This document shows, piece after piece, positions 9,515 to 18,799 of a DNA stretch of 64,000 bases (the stretch's first letter is position 1; every line of letters begins with the position of its first letter). The notes under the pieces are model-generated. The model was not told where the DNA came from and searched no databases. It saw nothing but the letters and a program-made list of their open reading frames with translations. A program made the translations under genes and the position numbers. The stretch is from Flavobacteriaceae bacterium (GTDB lineage: Bacteria; Bacteroidota; Bacteroidia; Flavobacteriales; Flavobacteriaceae), in NCBI GenBank assembly GCA_018402385.1, contig JAGYJA010000011.1, positions 287,765-351,764 of the forward strand. The letters run 5' to 3'.

Positions 9515-10340
9515 CGTTTTACAAACGGGAATTCAAACGACTTATCAGGATTTAGGAAGATTAGGTTTCAGGAATATGGGTGTGCCTTTAAGCGGTGTAA
9601 TGGACCGGCAGATGGCCCAATTTGCAAATACTCTTCTTGGCAATCATTTAAATGCAACCGTCATTGAATTTACTTTAGTAGGTCCCATACTTGAGGCGTT
9701 GGAAACTGTTGAAGTTGTTATTGCAGGCATTGGTTTTTTGTCGAGTGTTGGGGGAGTGGAGGTTCCTTTAAATGAAGTAGTAAAAATAGAAAAGGGAAAT
9801 GTTTTAAAAATTGGAACTTCTTCACAAACTATGCGAGGATATCTTGCAGTAAAAGGAGGATTTGATGTGATTGAAGTATTGGGGAGCTCTAGTTATTACA
9901 AAGGGTTGCCAATTCCTGAGATTGAAAAAGGAACTACTTTAAAAATAAAAAAAATAAAAAACACGCAACCAAACTTTCATTCTTTTCATACCTCTTTATA
10001 TAAAAGCAGTGATTTAAAAGTTACCAAAGGTCCTGAATTTGAGTTGCTGGATGAAAGATTAAAACAGGAACTTTTTAATTCCTTTTTTAATATCAATCCA
10101 CAAAGTAATCGTATGGCAACACTTTTTGATAATTCGGTTTCTAAAGGGTTGAAGGAAATCATAACGGCTCCTGTACAACCGGGGACGGTGCAATTAACTC
10201 CTTCAGGTGGTCTGGTGGTTTTGATGCGTGATTCACAAGCCACAGGGGGTTATGCCAGAATTCTTCAATTACAACCTGAATCTTTTTACCTTTTGTCTCA
10301 AAAAATACCGGGTACATCAATTGGATTTAAATTGATTTAA
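9507..10340 (+). CDS. pxpC: 5-oxoprolinase subunit PxpC (KipA/AHS2 family)
   Basis: A 277-residue biotin-dependent-carboxyltransferase-like (AHS2) protein. It shows the family hallmarks GIQTTYQDLGRLGFRNMG, GVMDRQMAQFAN and, near the C terminus, PVQPGTVQLTPSGG followed by RDSQATGGYARI. Its partner is PxpB, encoded directly upstream with an 8-base overlap. Last gene of the pxp operon. The lysine/threonine-rich stretch around residues 145-160 is a little more divergent than usual, but the protein is full length. Confidence 0.94.
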   Translation: MFSVLQTGIQTTYQDLGRLGFRNMGVPLSGVMDRQMAQFANTLLGNHLNATVIEFTLVGPILEALETVEVVIAGIGFLSSVGGVEVPLNEVVKIEKGNVLKIGTSSQTMRGYLAVKGGFDVIEVLGSSSYYKGLPIPEIEKGTTLKIKKIKNTQPNFHSFHTSLYKSSDLKVTKGPEFELLDERLKQELFNSFFNINPQSNRMATLFDNSVSKGLKEIITAPVQPGTVQLTPSGGLVVLMRDSQATGGYARILQLQPESFYLLSQKIPGTSIGFKLI

Positions 10341-10490
10341 AACAATCTGTTTTCTTTGTTGTATTCTCTTTTTATGGCTTTGATAAAATAAACTTGAATA
10401 ATAAATGAATTTGAGAATAGGGTATTTACCATTTGTAATAGGATTTTCCCCTTTTTTTAGATTTTTAGTAATTTGAATGTTTCATTTGAT

Positions 10491-10498
10491 TAGATTTG
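10491..10498 (+). promoter_or_regulatory. Putative -7 promoter element
   Basis: TAGATTTG matches the Bacteroidota -7 consensus TAnnTTTG, 26 bases before the start codon of the 118-residue gene. A -33 element is not convincing. Confidence 0.5.
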
Positions 10499-10524
10499 AA
10501 GTATAACTAATAAAATCAATTATT

Positions 10525-10881
10525 ATGTCAAAACCTACAAAATGTGTATCAGTTGAAACTGCAAGAGATTTACAAAATAATTGGGTAGCTACCCGTCAAC
10601 CAGAGATTGATAGAACACTAGGATATGAAGATACACGTGAATTTTTTTACAGTGTAGAAGAACTAGAAGAATTTTTGAACTATGTAAAAGATGAATCTAA
10701 AAAGCAAGGCATTACTAACCCGGGCATTCGTATATATTTTGGGGCTTACAATAATCAAAAATCAAACAAAGCAACTGTGTTTTTAGCTCCCACTAACGGT
10801 GATGATAAAAATTCTGATAACAATTACAACATAGACCCTTTCAACTTAAATCAAGCAGGATGGCCACCAAAAAACTATTAA
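10525..10881 (+). CDS. Hypothetical protein, 118 aa
   Basis: A small soluble protein with no signal peptide or membrane segment and no domain I recognise. It is acidic in the middle (residues ~30-60) and has an Asn/Asp/Gly-rich end. The core GIRIYFGAYN followed by KATVFLAPT looks like two beta strands of a compact alpha/beta fold. It is the first gene of a unit with a membrane protein, a histidine kinase and a response regulator, so it may be a signalling accessory. No function can be assigned. Confidence 0.75.
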   Translation: MSKPTKCVSVETARDLQNNWVATRQPEIDRTLGYEDTREFFYSVEELEEFLNYVKDESKKQGITNPGIRIYFGAYNNQKSNKATVFLAPTNGDDKNSDNNYNIDPFNLNQAGWPPKNY

Positions 10882-11484
10882 TAGTTGGATTTTTTTTATA
10901 AATTTATACTACCCGTTAGTATTCTTGAAATCATTGCAGCCTCGGTTGGTACCTATCTTTTTTTTAAAAACAAAATAAAAAAACCACATACCTGGGTGGT
11001 TTATTATTTGTGGCTCGTAATTGTTGTTGAAAGCTATGGTTTTATGGTGGGGCTTTCAAAACAGACAAACTATGAATATTTTGGATATTTAAGAGATACT
11101 TTTTTTGAAGACGGCAGATGGGCAACCAATATTTTTAGTGCTCTTTTTACAGTATTATTTATAAAATATTTTTTAAATTTTATTAAAAATATAAGGGAAA
11201 GAATAATCATTCAAGTATTGACATTATGCTATATAGTATTGGCTTTGATTTTATTTTTTGATTTAGAGAATTTACAACTTCCTGTAATACCCACTTTGTT
11301 AATAACCGGTTCGTTGTTGCTTTTTATTACCATACTTTTATTTCTTCTAAATTTACTTAAAATTGATCAAGTAATAGACTTAAAAACCTACTTTCCTTTA
11401 TATGTAGCCTTGGGATATTTGTTTTTTTTATTAAGCACCACCCCCATAGATATTTATATTAAATGTATTATGATTTAATAGAAA

Positions 11485-11550
11485 AAGTTGTTCATTTCAC
11501 TGATAATCAGTAACTTGTTTTAGCCATAAAACATTTACAATGAACAACTT
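11485..11550. repeat. Inverted repeat spanning the transposase start
   Basis: AAGTTGTTCATT (11485-11496) is the exact reverse complement of AATGAACAACTT (11539-11550), which contains the transposase ATG at 11540. In a transcript entering from outside the IS, this 12-bp stem with a 42-base loop would hide the start codon. Protection of this kind is known for IS10 and IS50. Confidence 0.75.
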
Positions 11551-12417
11551 GAATGCAAATTACGAAAGAATATTGGAAGTATTGAGAAAAATATCAAAAG
11601 AACAACTTTTAACCTATCAAAGACGTCAGCCCAAGCTTAGTGACTTAGAACTTGTTAGTTTGAGCCTAACGGCTGAATTTATGGGTATAGATAGTGAAAA
11701 TGATTTATTTAGGAAACTTCCTGAAGCATTATCAATTAAGATAGAGCGAAGTGTTTACAATAGAAGAAGACGAAAACTTGCAAGTAGCCTCGATGCTATT
11801 CGTTTAAAATTAGCATCAAATTTTAATGAGTTTGAAGACTACTTCGTTGTGGATAGTATGCCCTTGGAGGTTTGTAAATTATCTCGCAGTTCTCGTTCAA
11901 GGATTTGTAAAGAGGATGCCTTTGCATTTCCTGATAAGGGCTACTGTGCCGCACAAAGTTCTCATTATTATGGTTATAAATTGCACGCAGTATGTTCGAT
12001 AAATGGTGTTTTTCAAAGTATTGATTTGAGTCCAGCTTCTGTACACGATATAAATTACCTTAAAGACATTAAGATGCAAATAAGCAATTGTACATTAATT
12101 GGTGATAGAGGATACTTATCAGCAGAAATACAGCTTAACCTTTTGAATCCTGCAACATAACACTAAACACACCCAGAAGAAGCAACCAAAGTAATTACAA
12201 GAAACAGCCTTTTGTTTTTAGAAAAAAAAGAAAAAGGATAGAGACACTGTTTTCACAACTATGCGACCAGTTTATGATAAGGCGTAATTATGCCAAATCT
12301 TTTGAAGGATTTAAGACAAGAATATTAGCTAAGATAACTGCATTGACAACTGTACAGTACATCAACAAGTTTATATTTAACAGAAATATCAATAATATTA
12401 AAATCAGTATAATTTAA
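11540..12417 (+). pseudogene. IS982 family transposase, frameshifted
   Basis: The first frame gives 206 residues with IS982 features: LSDLELVSLSLTAEFMGID, the first catalytic Asp in FVVDSMPLEVCK, the HYYGYKLHAVCSINGV segment and the second Asp in LIGDRGYLS. It then stops. The C-terminal part continues one frame over from about 12140 (FESCNITLNTP, RKKRKRIETLFSQLCDQF with the third acidic residue, then ILAKITALTTVQYINKF) to TAA at 12415-12417. Adding one T to the run at 12140-12144 repairs the whole 292-residue enzyme. The element is therefore probably immobile unless the break is a sequencing error. Confidence 0.9.
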
Positions 12418-12524
12418 AATTATTATGATATAGAGCTTAATGAGTCCTATGTTAATTTAAGAGCAAGTATTTATCTTTACATCAATCTATTTTTATATTC
12501 CACTATAACTTTAGGATTTATTTT

Positions 12525-13301
12525 ATGCTTTTGGAAGAAGAAGTCTTATTAATATTTTATTTCATATCGGTTATTTTTATAGTAATCGTTTTTGGATTGT
12601 TGTTTTTCTTGGTATTTCAAAAACGAAAGAATAAAATTTTGAATGAAAAAATGATGTTGGAGGTCAGGTATAAAAATGAAATTGCAAAAACTAAAGTCGA
12701 AATCCAAGAACAAACACTCAAAAATGTAGCTTGGGAATTGCACGACAATATAGGTCAGTTATTATCTGTTATCAATTTGCAATTGAACTTGATGTCAGGA
12801 AACGACTTTAAAAACATAACTGAACATTTAAAGGAAACAAAATCTCTTGTACAAACGACCGTGCAAGAAGTGCGTTCACTTTCAAAAACACTTAACAGTG
12901 AGATTATAAAAATCAATGGGCTCATAAGGTCAATAGAAATTGAAATGGAGCGCATTGAACGCTTAAACTATGCCAAGACTACATTTGATATTATTGGTAC
13001 ACCAAAAGAGATAAAACACACCGATGAAATTATTATTTTTAGAATCATTCAGGAGTTTTTGTCAAATACCATAAAATATGCAAAAGCAAAAAAAATAAAC
13101 TTGTTTCTTAAATATACAGAAGATTTTCTTTATCTTTCCATAAGTGATAATGGTATAGGTTTTGACACCTCACTAAAAACCGAAAGCTCTGGTCTTCAAA
13201 ACATGAAAAACAGAGCTGAACTCTTAAAAGCAGATTTTTCACACACATCTGTTATGGGGGGAGGTACCCAACTAATTTTAACCTACAAGCTGTCAAAATG
13301 A
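12525..13301 (+). CDS. Sensor histidine kinase (HisKA_3 type)
   Basis: A 258-residue membrane-anchored kinase: one TM segment (~residues 8-32), a coiled linker, a HisKA_3 dimerisation domain with the phospho-acceptor His in ELHDNIGQLL (about His73), and a HATPase_c domain with N-box NTIKYAKA, G1 DNGIGFD and GLQNMKNRAELL. It has no extracellular sensor domain. It overlaps the next gene by 4 bases (ATGA) and is its obvious partner. The lost upstream membrane protein may have supplied signal input. The IS now sits between this gene and the likely promoter at ~10491, so expression may have changed. Confidence 0.94.
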   Translation: MLLEEEVLLIFYFISVIFIVIVFGLLFFLVFQKRKNKILNEKMMLEVRYKNEIAKTKVEIQEQTLKNVAWELHDNIGQLLSVINLQLNLMSGNDFKNITEHLKETKSLVQTTVQEVRSLSKTLNSEIIKINGLIRSIEIEMERIERLNYAKTTFDIIGTPKEIKHTDEIIIFRIIQEFLSNTIKYAKAKKINLFLKYTEDFLYLSISDNGIGFDTSLKTESSGLQNMKNRAELLKADFSHTSVMGGGTQLILTYKLSK

Positions 13302-13954
13302 GTGTTGTTAATGAACATAAGATTGTAATTGTCGATGATCATTTGCTTTTTGCCAGTTCTCTTGAAAAGCTCATTCATACTTTTGGTGGGTTTAAAGTGC
13401 TTTATAAAGCAGGTAATGGAGCTGAGTTGCAAGAGCATTTTGAATTAAACAAACCAAAACCCGATATCATTTTATTGGATGTCAATATGCCGGTCATGAA
13501 TGGCCTTGAAACTGTTGTCTGGCTTACTGAAACACATCCAAATATCAAAGTATTGGTACTTTCAATGGAGGATGACGAAGACCATATATTGAAAATGATT
13601 CGGTCTGGTGCTAAAGGGTACCTTCTAAAAGATATTGATCCTGAAAATTTAAAACACGCTCTTCTAGAAGTACTTCAAAAAGGGTTTTATTACACAGAGA
13701 AAATCAACGAAATTCTACTTGACATTGTTCAAGGGAAAGGAAAGCCAAGTGAGAAATCTCTTTTAAAGGAGAATGAAATCACCTTTCTAAAACTTGCATG
13801 CACAGAAAAAACTTATAAAGAAATTGCAGATATTATGTGTCTCAGCCCCAAAACTATTGATGGCTACCGGCAGGAATTGTTTTCAAAACTCAACATCAAA
13901 AACAGAGTGGGTCTGGTATTATATGCCATAAAAAATAATTTTGTTGACGTTTAA
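13298..13954 (+). CDS. NarL/FixJ-family response regulator
   Basis: A 218-residue regulator. The receiver domain (1-125) has the acidic pair in IVIVDDH, the phospho-acceptor Asp in LLDVNMPVMNG (about Asp60) and the conserved Lys in LLKDIDPEN. The C-terminal LuxR-type helix-turn-helix (about 150-212) contains KTYKEIADIMCLSPKTIDGY. It is phosphorylated by the kinase encoded just upstream with a 4-base overlap, and presumably controls transcription. The 3' end overlaps the converging pseudouridine synthase gene by 4 bases. Targets are unknown. Confidence 0.94.
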   Translation: MSVVNEHKIVIVDDHLLFASSLEKLIHTFGGFKVLYKAGNGAELQEHFELNKPKPDIILLDVNMPVMNGLETVVWLTETHPNIKVLVLSMEDDEDHILKMIRSGAKGYLLKDIDPENLKHALLEVLQKGFYYTEKINEILLDIVQGKGKPSEKSLLKENEITFLKLACTEKTYKEIADIMCLSPKTIDGYRQELFSKLNIKNRVGLVLYAIKNNFVDV

Positions 13955-14643
13955 TTAACAGAATCCCAAAGTGGATCTTTTGGAAGAGGTGCTTCAAGAT
14001 TAAGCAACTCCTTTTTTACGGGATGATAAAAACTTAACCTTCTGGCGTGCAAATGAATGCTTCCATTTATGTTACTTCTGTTAAAACCATATTTCAAATC
14101 ACCTTTAATGGGGCAGCCAACAACTGCCAACTGACTTCTAATTTGATGATGCCTACCGGTGTGTAATTGGATTTCAAGTAAATTATAATTGTTTAGCTTT
14201 TGTAAGATTTTATAATCCAGGACTGCTTTTTTACTTCCCGGAATTTCCTTGTCATAGGCATAAGATTTGTTTTGTTTTGGGTTTCTTTTTAAAAAATGAA
14301 TAAGCGTGTCTTGTTCTTTAGGAGGTTGATTTTTGACAAGCGCCCAATAGGTCTTTTGTGTTTCCCTTTCCTTAAACATTTTATTTAAACGGGTTAATGC
14401 TTTAGAAGTTTTTGCAAATACAACGATTCCCGTTGTGGGTCTGTCCAAACGATGCACAACACCCAGATAAACAGCTCCGGGTTTGTTGTATTTTTCAGCA
14501 ATGTATTCTTTGACAATATCGCTGAGTGGGGTATCACCGGTTTTATCTCCTTGAATGATATCTCCTGCTCGCTTATTTATGACAATTAAATGATTGTCTT
14601 CATAAAGCGCCTGAAGATTATTTTTATCTGAAATTGTTTTCAA
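13951..14643 (-). CDS. RluA family pseudouridine synthase
   Basis: A 230-residue single-domain synthase with the catalytic motif HRLDRPTTGIVVF (Asp at about residue 67) and the downstream ALVKNQPP, GSKKAVLDY and LHTGRHHQIRSQL segments. It has no N-terminal S4 domain, so it belongs with the short RluA/TruC-like enzymes that modify uridines in rRNA or tRNA. The frame begins with TTG and no ATG lies nearby upstream; the family N terminus (LYEDNHLIVINKRAG) follows at once, so TTG is the likely start. The target site cannot be told. Confidence 0.92.
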   Translation of the reverse strand: MKTISDKNNLQALYEDNHLIVINKRAGDIIQGDKTGDTPLSDIVKEYIAEKYNKPGAVYLGVVHRLDRPTTGIVVFAKTSKALTRLNKMFKERETQKTYWALVKNQPPKEQDTLIHFLKRNPKQNKSYAYDKEIPGSKKAVLDYKILQKLNNYNLLEIQLHTGRHHQIRSQLAVVGCPIKGDLKYGFNRSNINGSIHLHARRLSFYHPVKKELLNLEAPLPKDPLWDSVN

Positions 14644-14688
14644 AAAAGAATTTATTAAAGAATAGTTGAATTATTTACATTCTAAATC

Positions 14689-15507
14689 TCAATACTGCTC
14701 ATTTTCATTAGGAAAATTGCCAGACTTAATATCATTGGAATACTGTTGTAAGGCTTGTGTCATTTGAGTGTGCAAATCAAGGTAGCGTCTTAAAAACCGG
14801 GGGCTAAACTCTGTGTTCATACCAAGCATATCATGGATTACCAATACTTGTCCATCAACACCACCACCGGCTCCAATACCTATGATGGGAATGGTTACAC
14901 TTTGAGCAACCTCTTCAGCCAGTTTTGCGGGAACTTTTTCCAAAACAATAGCAAAACAGCCTAGTTTTTCAAGCAGCAAAGCATCTTCTTTAAGTTGTTG
15001 GGCCTCGGCATCTTCTTTGGCCCTCACTGTGTAAGTTCCAAATTTATAAATCGATTGTGGCGTGAGACCTAAATGTCCCATCACAGGAATTCCGGCATTT
15101 AAAATGCGTTTAATAGATTCTTTAATTTCTTTGCCGCCTTCCATTTTTACGGCGTGACCGCCACTTTCTTTCATAATTCTTATAGCAGAACGCAAAGCTT
15201 CTTTTGCGTCGCTCTGGTAGCTTCCAAAGGGCAAATCTACCACCACAAGACTTCTGTTTATAGCCCTTACAACCGAAGCAGCATGGTAAATCATTTGATC
15301 GAGTGTTATGGGAAGTGTGGTTTCGTGTCCCGCCATAACATTTGAGGCAGAATCTCCCACAAGAATCACATCGATCCCGGCACCATCTACAATTTGTGCC
15401 ATCGTAAAATCATAAGCGGTAAGCATAGATATTTTCTCACCGCGCGATTTCATATCAACCAGTGTCTTTGTGGTGATGCGTTTGTATTCTTTTTTTGCTA
15501 CAGACAT
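14689..15507 (-). CDS. panB: 3-methyl-2-oxobutanoate hydroxymethyltransferase
   Basis: A 272-residue PanB enzyme that transfers a hydroxymethyl group from methylene-tetrahydrofolate to ketoisovalerate, the first committed step of pantothenate and CoA synthesis. Family motifs are complete: [45 protein letters not shown] and [12 protein letters not shown]. The start at 15507 ([16 protein letters not shown]) fits the family; the frame is open 13 codons further, but that part is non-conserved. An imperfect -7 element (TACCTTTA) lies upstream. No other pan gene is near. Confidence 0.96.
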   Translation of the reverse strand: MSVAKKEYKRITTKTLVDMKSRGEKISMLTAYDFTMAQIVDGAGIDVILVGDSASNVMAGHETTLPITLDQMIYHAASVVRAINRSLVVVDLPFGSYQSDAKEALRSAIRIMKESGGHAVKMEGGKEIKESIKRILNAGIPVMGHLGLTPQSIYKFGTYTVRAKEDAEAQQLKEDALLLEKLGCFAIVLEKVPAKLAEEVAQSVTIPIIGIGAGGGVDGQVLVIHDMLGMNTEFSPRFLRRYLDLHTQMTQALQQYSNDIKSGNFPNENEQY

Positions 15508-15745
15508 ACAGAAAAATTTGAGTGGTAAAGGTAGTAAATAAGTCAACTACTTTCCAAAAACCTAGGTGTTTTCAACTTTTGCTTTTAACCTTTTATTCAA
15601 TCCTTCTAAGGGTGTCTTTTGTTATTTTAAGATTATTAAAATTGAAAAGTTGTGAAAGTCTTAAAAATTGTTTTAAATTTGAACATATCCCCAACAATCA
15701 CGCCCCCATTAATTTTTTTAATTTTTAAAATATGATGCGTAAGTA

Positions 15746-18700
15746 ATGTTTTTATTTACAAAGGGTTTTCTGTTATTTTTTTTAGTTTTTCACATCACTT
15801 TTTTATATGGACAATCTCAAGATTCCAATGAAGAGAATTTTGATTTATTAACTGTAGGATATGATATAAGAACAATTGACTTATTAAACATAGATAAACC
15901 AAGCTTGGTGACAAACCAATTTCTTCCCATCCTTAAACTCAAGTCAAAAAACAAACACAAACTTGAAAACCGAAATCAAGAGACTTATTATGTTTCTTCA
16001 GCCTTTGATTTTGAAAATCAAATTTTAAAGACAGATACTACATCAAATTTATTTTTAAGCAGAAATAGCAGTGCTTTTAATTATCAAATATTGGAGAGTA
16101 GTTCAAAACCTATTTTAGTTTATTCTATTCAAAAAAGAGAATTGTTTAAAGAATCAATAACAACAGATGCTATTGAGCTTGACTCTTTATTTATTGAGGC
16201 AGTTTCCAGAGTTTTTGAAGACAAGAGTATCCCGGGACTTGTACATCGTTTTGGCACCCATTTTCCATTACAAATAAAGTATGGTGGTTATTATATCAAT
16301 CGATTCTCAATTGATAACGATGAATTTCATTTTTCTCCGTATGATGAAAATTTATTCAAAGAAAAAGTAAATCAACACATAAAAGCTGTTGAAGAAGGGT
16401 TTGAATTTTCAGATCCGTTTTTAAATATAAAAAGCCAAGAAGCTTTTATTAAAGGAGGAAAAGAAGAAGTATCGACTATTCAGCAATGGGAAAATACACT
16501 TCAAACAAACCCAAAACCCATCTCCATAGAGTTTCAGCGCATAAGCAAATTACTTACTAAACAGAATTTTCCAAATGATTCTTTAATAGATCGAAAAAGA
16601 ATTGCGCTTGATCTTTATATCAATTTCATTGAATCAAAAATAAAAGAAGAAATACAACAACCTGTAACATCAGAATTTTTTAAGAAATATGCCATTCCAT
16701 TTAAACAACGATTGATTTCCATCTTAAAAACCAATTCAGGTAAAGATACAGATAATACATCTGCTCATAAAGGTGATTTGTTTTTTGGAGGTTTCGCAGA
16801 TTCCCAAACAGTTATCACATCTACTTATGCGTTAGACCGTCGAGAAATCGAATTGCAAACTTTAATAACCGATGAAAAAATTGAGGTTAATAAATTGTTG
16901 GAATATATAGTGCCCTATGAAAATTTTGAAGAAGGATATGCTAACGTATGGGATGAATCTGAAAAATTAATTAAAGGGGTGGGCAGAACAAGCTTAATTG
17001 TTTCGGGAATTGAAGAAAATAGAATCTATTTTAAAGAAGCGCTGAGAAAAAAAGTTGAAAAGAAAATCCAATTAAGAACCATAGATAGTGACGAGTTTGA
17101 AATAGTTTTTTCACTTGAAAGTGTAAAAGTTGCAAATGAAATTCAAAGATTAAAATCAAGACATACTTATGTTATGCCATCAGAACTTATTGCAGCTGCA
17201 TCAATTGGTGATATAGAATTTCTGGAAAACAAGCACTACAATAAAATTAACATCATTACAGACGGACTCTTACGAGCAGCGATACTTACATCACAACCGG
17301 TTAACTTTTTTAACCGTTTGTTTGACCTGGGAGTTACCCCAAAAACCAACGATTTAGATTTATTATTTGACACGGCAAATTATAATGAAGAAGTAGCTAT
17401 TGCCTTCCTTGAGAGAGGGGCCATACCAAAAAATAATATGATTTATAAAGCAGTGGCATATAGATCTCTCAATGTTATCAAGGCGCTCATAAGGGAAGGT
17501 GCGCAACCGGCAAACAATGATCTTGAGTTTGCCATAAAATTAAATGACCTCGCTTTGGTAAGTGCTTTGACTGGTAAAGAGGTTGTTGAAATCAAAAATG
17601 AGCAACTTGTTTACAGAGAAAACAATCAAATTATTGAACCTGTCAATACCATTGAAACTTATGTAGTAAAGAAGGGTGATTATTTAGGTAAAATAGCCAG
17701 ACAATACAATACCACTGTAACAGATTTGATAAAATGGAATAATTTAAAAACAAATACAATATTTGTAAACCAAAAATTAAAAATATTTCTAAATAATGGA
17801 AGAGATACTTCAGTGACCAATACTGAAACTATCAATGAAGTATCTATAAAAGAACCATTAACCAACAAAGCTGAAAAAATTTACACAGTGAAAAGTGGGG
17901 ACTTTTTAGGTAAAATAGCCAACGACCATCAACTTTCAGTTTCTGAACTCAAAAAGTTAAACAACCTCACATCAAGTACAATCAAAGTGAATCAAAAGCT
18001 TGTAGTTGGGTATGAAAATAATGATAATTATGTATCTCAAAATAATGAGAATGCAATTGAAAATAGTATAACAGTAGCAGACCAAAGCTCATTAATGATT
18101 GGAGAACAAGAAGATGAAAACCAAGTAAAACCAAGTGAAAGTGAGGCTGTTGAGATTGAAGATTTTATTGCTCAACAAGGACAGACAGAGCAAGATGCAG
18201 TCGATGCTTTACTTCAAAAAAATGAAAATTTAGCTGTAAAATTAATTGAAAATCTAAAAATTAAAAATGAGAATATATTGCGAACGGCAGTGAGAGAGGG
18301 TCAATTAAATGCTATCAAGGCTTTATTAAAAAACAATACAGCACCCGACAGTGGTATAGAAATAGCTATTTTTTATCGTCAACTTGAGATATTTAAAGCA
18401 CTTGTTGAACAAGGTGCAGATATAGCACCACATCATTTAATACTCACAATCAAAACTGATTATTTGGATGGATTTAAATTTTTGATAGATAAAGGGGTTA
18501 ATCCACATACTCAATTAAATTCTGAGACATCCATTCACCAATTGGTTATGACATTTACCCAAAACAGGTACCAAATGCTTCAATATTTAGTAAACAAAAA
18601 TGTAAACTTGAGAACAAAAAATGATAAAAAAGAGACCTTGCTCCATAAAGCAGTCATCGTTGGAGAAGAAAATCTTCCGGTAATTCAATTATTATTAGAT

Positions 18701-18799
18701 AACAAAATAGATACTGAAGCTAAAGATAATTTTGGAAAAAAGGCCATCGATTTGACAAACAATAAGAAAATCATAGACTTAATTTCAAAATACAATTAA
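15746..18799 (+). CDS. Secreted MACPF - ankyrin-like - LysM - ankyrin-like protein
   Basis: A 1017-residue protein with an N-terminal signal peptide (to about residue 22). Residues ~40-265 look like a MACPF (perforin-like) domain: HRFGTHFPLQIKYGGYY near 168-184 matches the Y/F-G-T-H-[YF] signature, and KGGKEEVSTIQQWENTL with PKPISIEFQRISKLL (~235-270) matches its C-terminal GG...W...P...I..L block. Residues ~475-610 show ankyrin-like 30-residue periodicity. Two LysM domains follow (YVVKKGDYLGKIA at ~638 and YTVKSGDFLGKIA at ~712), then a second ankyrin-like block (~820-1015). It is probably periplasmic or surface-bound through peptidoglycan binding. Bacteroidales secrete MACPF antibacterial toxins, but this domain order is unusual and the function is unknown. 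Confidence 0.8.
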   Translation: MFLFTKGFLLFFLVFHITFLYGQSQDSNEENFDLLTVGYDIRTIDLLNIDKPSLVTNQFLPILKLKSKNKHKLENRNQETYYVSSAFDFENQILKTDTTSNLFLSRNSSAFNYQILESSSKPILVYSIQKRELFKESITTDAIELDSLFIEAVSRVFEDKSIPGLVHRFGTHFPLQIKYGGYYINRFSIDNDEFHFSPYDENLFKEKVNQHIKAVEEGFEFSDPFLNIKSQEAFIKGGKEEVSTIQQWENTLQTNPKPISIEFQRISKLLTKQNFPNDSLIDRKRIALDLYINFIESKIKEEIQQPVTSEFFKKYAIPFKQRLISILKTNSGKDTDNTSAHKGDLFFGGFADSQTVITSTYALDRREIELQTLITDEKIEVNKLLEYIVPYENFEEGYANVWDESEKLIKGVGRTSLIVSGIEENRIYFKEALRKKVEKKIQLRTIDSDEFEIVFSLESVKVANEIQRLKSRHTYVMPSELIAAASIGDIEFLENKHYNKINIITDGLLRAAILTSQPVNFFNRLFDLGVTPKTNDLDLLFDTANYNEEVAIAFLERGAIPKNNMIYKAVAYRSLNVIKALIREGAQPANNDLEFAIKLNDLALVSALTGKEVVEIKNEQLVYRENNQIIEPVNTIETYVVKKGDYLGKIARQYNTTVTDLIKWNNLKTNTIFVNQKLKIFLNNGRDTSVTNTETINEVSIKEPLTNKAEKIYTVKSGDFLGKIANDHQLSVSELKKLNNLTSSTIKVNQKLVVGYENNDNYVSQNNENAIENSITVADQSSLMIGEQEDENQVKPSESEAVEIEDFIAQQGQTEQDAVDALLQKNENLAVKLIENLKIKNENILRTAVREGQLNAIKALLKNNTAPDSGIEIAIFYRQLEIFKALVEQGADIAPHHLILTIKTDYLDGFKFLIDKGVNPHTQLNSETSIHQLVMTFTQNRYQMLQYLVNKNVNLRTKNDKKETLLHKAVIVGEENLPVIQLLLDNKIDTEAKDNFGKKAIDLTNNKKIIDLISKYN

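Larger units (their letters stand above)
11466..12429 (+). mobile_element. IS982-family insertion sequence, inactive
   Basis: Bounded by the 9-base direct repeat TATTATGAT on both sides, in the size range of IS982-family target duplications. About 946 bp lie between the repeats, a normal length for the family. It contains a single transposase gene broken by one frameshift. I could not identify convincing terminal inverted repeats directly inside the direct repeats, so the exact ends are provisional. Confidence 0.75.
10885..12552 (+). pseudogene. Multi-pass membrane protein split by the IS982 element
   Basis: The 5' part (10885-11478, TTG start 3 bases after the upstream stop) encodes about 197 residues with six hydrophobic segments. 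The 3' part resumes right after the IS at 12421 and runs to TAA at 12550-12552: YYDIELNESYVNLRASIYL, another hydrophobic segment, then CFWKKKSY. Both sides carry TATTATGAT (11466-11474 and 12421-12429), the probable target duplication. Joining across one copy is off by one base, so a second small change has occurred. The 3' end overlaps the histidine kinase start by 28 bases, which shows that the gene belonged to the kinase operon, perhaps as its sensor partner. Confidence 0.78.
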
